Of a DNA stretch of 64,000 bases, positions 60,481-64,000 are shown piece after piece. The notes beneath the pieces are model-generated. The model saw only the letters and a list, made by a program, of their open reading frames with translations, searched no databases and was not told the origin of the DNA. Source of the stretch: Megachile rotundata. Lineage: Eukaryota; Arthropoda; Insecta; Hymenoptera; Megachilidae. The translations under genes were made by a program, and so were the position numbers. Every line of letters begins with the position of its first letter. The stretch's first letter is position 1. Where the stretch lies: positions 8,494,001-8,558,000 of the forward strand of contig NC_134991.1 of assembly GCF_050947335.1 (NCBI RefSeq), given 5' to 3'.

Positions 60481-61308
60481 TTCAGTAACTTCAGCATGTG
60501 CATCAGGCAAAATGGAGAAAGTTACATATGTGTCTAACATTCTCATACATCATCCACACGAGTATACATACTTGAACTTGTGGATGACAAATATAACAAA
60601 CTACCTTGAAAATAATATTGTTCGAAATAGAGGATATTAACTAATGAACCATTCAGTAACTTCAGCATGTTCATCAGTCAAAGTGTATCAAGTTACATGT
60701 GTGGCTAAAATTCTCATACATTATCCATATGAGTGTACACACTTGAACTTGTAGATGACAAATATAACGAAGTACCATGAAAATAATATTGTTCGAAATA
60801 GAGAATACTAACTAATGAATCCTTCAGCAACTTCAACATGTTCATCAGGCAAAGTGTATCAAATTACATATGTGGCTAAAATTTTCATACATCATCCATA
60901 TGAGTATACACACTTGAACTTGTAGATGACAAATATAACGAAGTACCATGAAAATAATATTGTTCGAAATAGAGGATACTAACTAATGAATCCTTCAGCA
61001 ACTTCAACATGTTCATCAAACAAACTCTACAAAATTACATATGTGTCTAAAATTCTCATACATCATCCACATGAGTATATACTTGATCTTGTGGACGACA
61101 AATATAACAAATTACCTTGCACATAACATTGTTCGAAATAAAGGATACTAACTAATGAATCTCTCAGTATCTTCAGCATGATCATCAGACAAATTGTACA
61201 AAATTACATATGTGTCTAAAATTCTCATACATCATCCACATGAGTATACACACCTGAACACTCCTATCCAATAAAAGTAGTAAAATACCACAAAAATAAT
61301 ATGGTTCC
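60481..61308. repeat. 171-bp tandem satellite, five copies
   Basis: TTCAGTAACTTCAGCATG starts at 60481 and 60652. Diverged starts follow at 60823, 60994 and about 61162, a period of 169-171 bp. Shared blocks are AAATTCTCATACATCATCCA, GAGTATACACACTTGAAC and AATATTGTTCGAAATAGAGG. The last copy is truncated. A 60-codon frame at 60458-60640 is chance. Confidence 0.95.
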
Positions 61309-61859
61309 GAGAATGACTAAAAAATGCGACGTCCAATGGTTTCGGCGTTAATTGGTTAATCGGCAGCGGAACGTGTTAATTGGGCAATTGCTAAAGCAAA
61401 ACGCGTCATCGCCTAATTGCAGGCCCGACTTTTCTGTAATCGAGCAAGCCAACTGGCTCTGTTACCGCGTCCATGTCAAAGTTAAAGCAACTCTGGCCCT
61501 TTAATAGGGCGGTGCGAACCTGTGCAGGATGTAATTTAATGAGGATTACGTTTTTTTAAAAGCGACTCTGGGAAATTCAAATCCACCCAGCTGCGGAGGA
61601 CAGAAGACCGCTGAATTGCACGCGACAAAGGTTTGCCCGGCTGCCTGTTGGTTTTAAGCAGAAACTTTTATAATAGCTGTAAAGGGGACGGAATATTCTC
61701 AAAGACGTTCAACCGTTACAACAACGTGAATTATTTTATGTTCTTGGAGAACTTATTTTGTTAAGTATCTCTGTCTTTTATGATACAATCCGTTGCAAAA
61801 TTTTAAGAAACTCTAGCAGCGTAGAATTAAGTTTACAGCGTGGAAGTAGAAACTTCTGT
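61309..61859. other. Unassigned noncoding stretch
   Basis: Single-copy-looking sequence of mixed GC content with no recognised gene. Confidence 0.4.
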
Positions 61860-62600
61860 AAAATCTGAGTCACTAAATTTTTAGATTCTTGGATTTTTAA
61901 GTTGGATTGTTAGATTCGTAGATAACTGGATCGATGGATTACTGGATTAGTACGTTAGGATATTACTAAGTTACTAGGTTCTTAGATTACTGGATTGAGA
62001 GATTAATAGATTATTATATTACTGAACTATTGAATTACTAGATTCCTAGATTGCTAGATTTCCAAACCCCTAGATTTCCAAATCCCTAGTTTTCCAAATC
62101 CCTAGTTTTCCAAATCCCTAGTTTTCCAAATCCCTAGATTTCCAAATCCCTAGATTTTTAGATCTCTAGATTTCCAGAACCCTAGATTTCCAGATCCCTA
62201 GATTTAAACATCTCTAGGTTTCCAGATTCCTAAATTTAAAAGTCTCTAGATTTCTAGATTCCCAGATTTAAAAACCCCTAGATTTGCATATCCTTAGATT
62301 TCTAGATTACCAGATTCTTAGATTTCTAAATCGTAGATTTCTAGATTCCTACATTCATAGATTTCTAGATCCTTAAATTCGCAAATTTTCAGATTCACAA
62401 ATTTCTACATTTTCAAGTTTCTAAATTTCCAAACTCCCACGTCCCCAATATTCCAGATTTCTAAACTCCTACATTCCTGTATGTCTAAATTACTTTCTTT
62501 CCACATTTTCAAATTCTTATAATACAATGTCCCTAGATTTCCATATTCCTACATTTTTAAATTTGTATGTTTCCCAATTTCTAGATTTCTTGATTTCTAT
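61860..62600. repeat. Minisatellite, CTAGATTTCCAAATCC type
   Basis: It starts as TTACTGGATTAGTA-type sequence and becomes a CTAGATTTCCAGATCC repeat. A regular 16-bp block (CCAAATCCCTAGTTTT) occurs at about 62065-62150. It decays on the right. The orientation is opposite to the GGGATTTAGG arrays at 21.6 and 58.8 kb. Confidence 0.9.
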
Positions 62601-63190
62601 AATACCAGATTCATAAATTCGTTGGCTACCGAAGTTCGAAAATTTGAACAAAAACACTCCACTCACGGTATTAATAAACCAATTTGCTGTTTTCTATAAA
62701 TATCCCTAATCATATCAAAGCGAAAACATGTCGCGAAAATGACGTATTACGCAGAAATTTCCTCGGATCGTTAAGGATATTATTATAACGACATCACGTC
62801 GTCGCAAAAGTTGTCCGTATCGAACTCCTGTCTGTCTTGTTCGCCGATATTACATTACACAATTTATTTCCGCGAGATACACGGCGTCAAAAATCCTGAC
62901 GAAATTTAATCATCGAGCGGCAACAACTTTTTGATGCCGCTAAATGCGAGACAGTTAATTGGCAATTGGATTAACGTGGCGTAGAATTCAATATTCATAC
63001 GCGTGCCCAAATTCGCTCGTTTTCCACGTGGCGGTTATTAAACAATTATTTTTTACGCTGTACGACTTTTGCCCTGCTTAATTGCCTGTTCGTGCTCGAC
63101 GTGCGTTCAATTCAACTTGTATTTCTTTCCTCTTTTTTTCCGAGGTTAACTTCTGTCGACGCCATTTGTTCGCAATTTACGGATTTATAT
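62601..63190. other. Unassigned noncoding stretch
   Basis: GC-balanced sequence with no repeat and no recognised gene. Confidence 0.4.
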
Positions 63191-64000
63191 ATTTGTGGAC
63201 TCCCGAATGTTCTTGTTTCAAATTTTGCAGTAGATCAATTTCTCAAATTCTAAAATTTTGAAAAGGATCAAGTTATGAAATTCTCAAGTTTAGGGAGCGT
63301 TGAGTTATCGACGTTTGAAATCTTCAAATTTTCAAGTTATCAAGTCTTCAAATTTTTGAATTTTCAAGTTTTCAAGGCTCCAAGCTTTTAAGATTTCAAG
63401 TTTTTAAGTATTCAAATTTTCAAGTTTTTAATTATTCAATTACTCAGTTAATCAATTATTCAAGTATTCAAGTAGTCAAGTAGTCAAGTATTCAAGTATT
63501 CAAGTATTCAAGTATTCAAGTATTCAAGTATTCAAGTATTCAAGTATTGAAGCATTGGAGTATTCAAGTATTCGAGTATTCAAGCAGTCGAGTATTCAAG
63601 CATTCGAGTGTTTAAGCATTCGAGTATTCAAGTATTCAAGCACTCAAGCATTAGAGTATTCGAGCATTCGAATATTCAAACACGTGAGTATTCAAGCATT
63701 CGAGTATTCATGTATTCGAGTATTCAAGCAGTCGAGTATTCAAGCATTCGAGTGTTTAAGCATTCAAACACTCAAGCATTAGAGTATTAAAGCATTCGAG
63801 TATTCAAGTATTCAAGCACTCAAGCATTAGAGTATTCAAGCATTCGAGTATTCAAACACGTGAGTATTCAAGCATTCGAGTATTCAAACATTCGAGTATT
63901 CAATAATTCAATTATTCAATTATTCAACAATTCAATAATTCAATAATTCAATAATCCAAGTATTCAAATATTAAATTGGTCAAGTATTCAAGTATTCAAA
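63191..64000. repeat. 8-bp array AAGTATTC running off the window end
   Basis: From 63191 loose TTCAAATTTTCAAG units lead into an 8-bp repeat (AAGTATTC, perfect at about 63490-63550). The repeat then diversifies into AAGCATTCGAGTATTC blocks that recur at larger spacing. It ends in AATAATTC units and continues beyond the window. Frames of 60-75 codons (SSIRVFKH) are artefacts. Confidence 0.95.

Overview
This window is eukaryotic, AT-rich and apparently gene-poor. The base composition, the abundance of short tandem arrays, a mariner-type transposon with hymenopteran-style termini, and a TTAA-flanked miniature element all suggest an insect, most likely a hymenopteran such as a bee. That assignment is an inference, because no conserved gene is present to anchor it. 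I found no protein-coding gene, rRNA or tRNA that I can support. The long open frames in the window (up to about 550 codons) lie inside tandem arrays whose unit is 8, 15 or 16 bp and contains few or no stop codons. They are artefacts of the repeat. The window reads as an intergenic desert or the inside of a very large intron.

Tandem arrays make up roughly 19 kb (about 30 percent by hand-measured intervals). There are three broad classes. (1) AT-rich minisatellites with a GGAATTTGG or GGGATTTAGG flavour and periods of 8, 10, 16 or 30 bp lie at about 1.4-2.5, 7.8-8.5, 16.9, 21.6-22.4, 50.3, 53.0-53.95, 55.1-55.7, 56.6-57.8, 58.8-59.6, 61.9-62.6 and 63.2-64 kb. (2) CpG-rich arrays of a 15-bp unit around the palindrome CCACGCGTGG lie at 26.1-27.7, 36.5-37.7, 47.8-48.7 and 49.6-50.3 kb. 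Each array carries its own higher-order period (270/540, 285, 195, and 90/315 bp). A 30-32 bp CpG-bearing array at 24.9-25.5 kb resembles them. (3) Medium-unit satellites of 77, about 110-120, 79, 145, 161 and 171 bp are scattered between.

Mobile elements: a structurally complete LTR retrotransposon (39416-45015) has two apparently identical 832-bp LTRs, a 5-bp target duplication, and a primer site and polypurine tract, but no recognisable gag or pol. A 543-bp internally deleted mariner element sits inside the 77-bp satellite (4302-4844). A TTAA-flanked, piggyBac-like miniature inverted-repeat element lies at 9768-9988. Two copies of an unrecognised miniature inverted-repeat family with arms of about 90 bp lie in opposite orientations near 45.4-45.7 and 51.55-51.89 kb.

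The most notable structures are the nested higher-order organisation of the 15-bp arrays, the young non-autonomous LTR element, the 90-bp-arm inverted-repeat family, and an array at 53.0-53.95 kb bracketed by a direct duplication of about 120 bp. No set of genes acting together is visible here.
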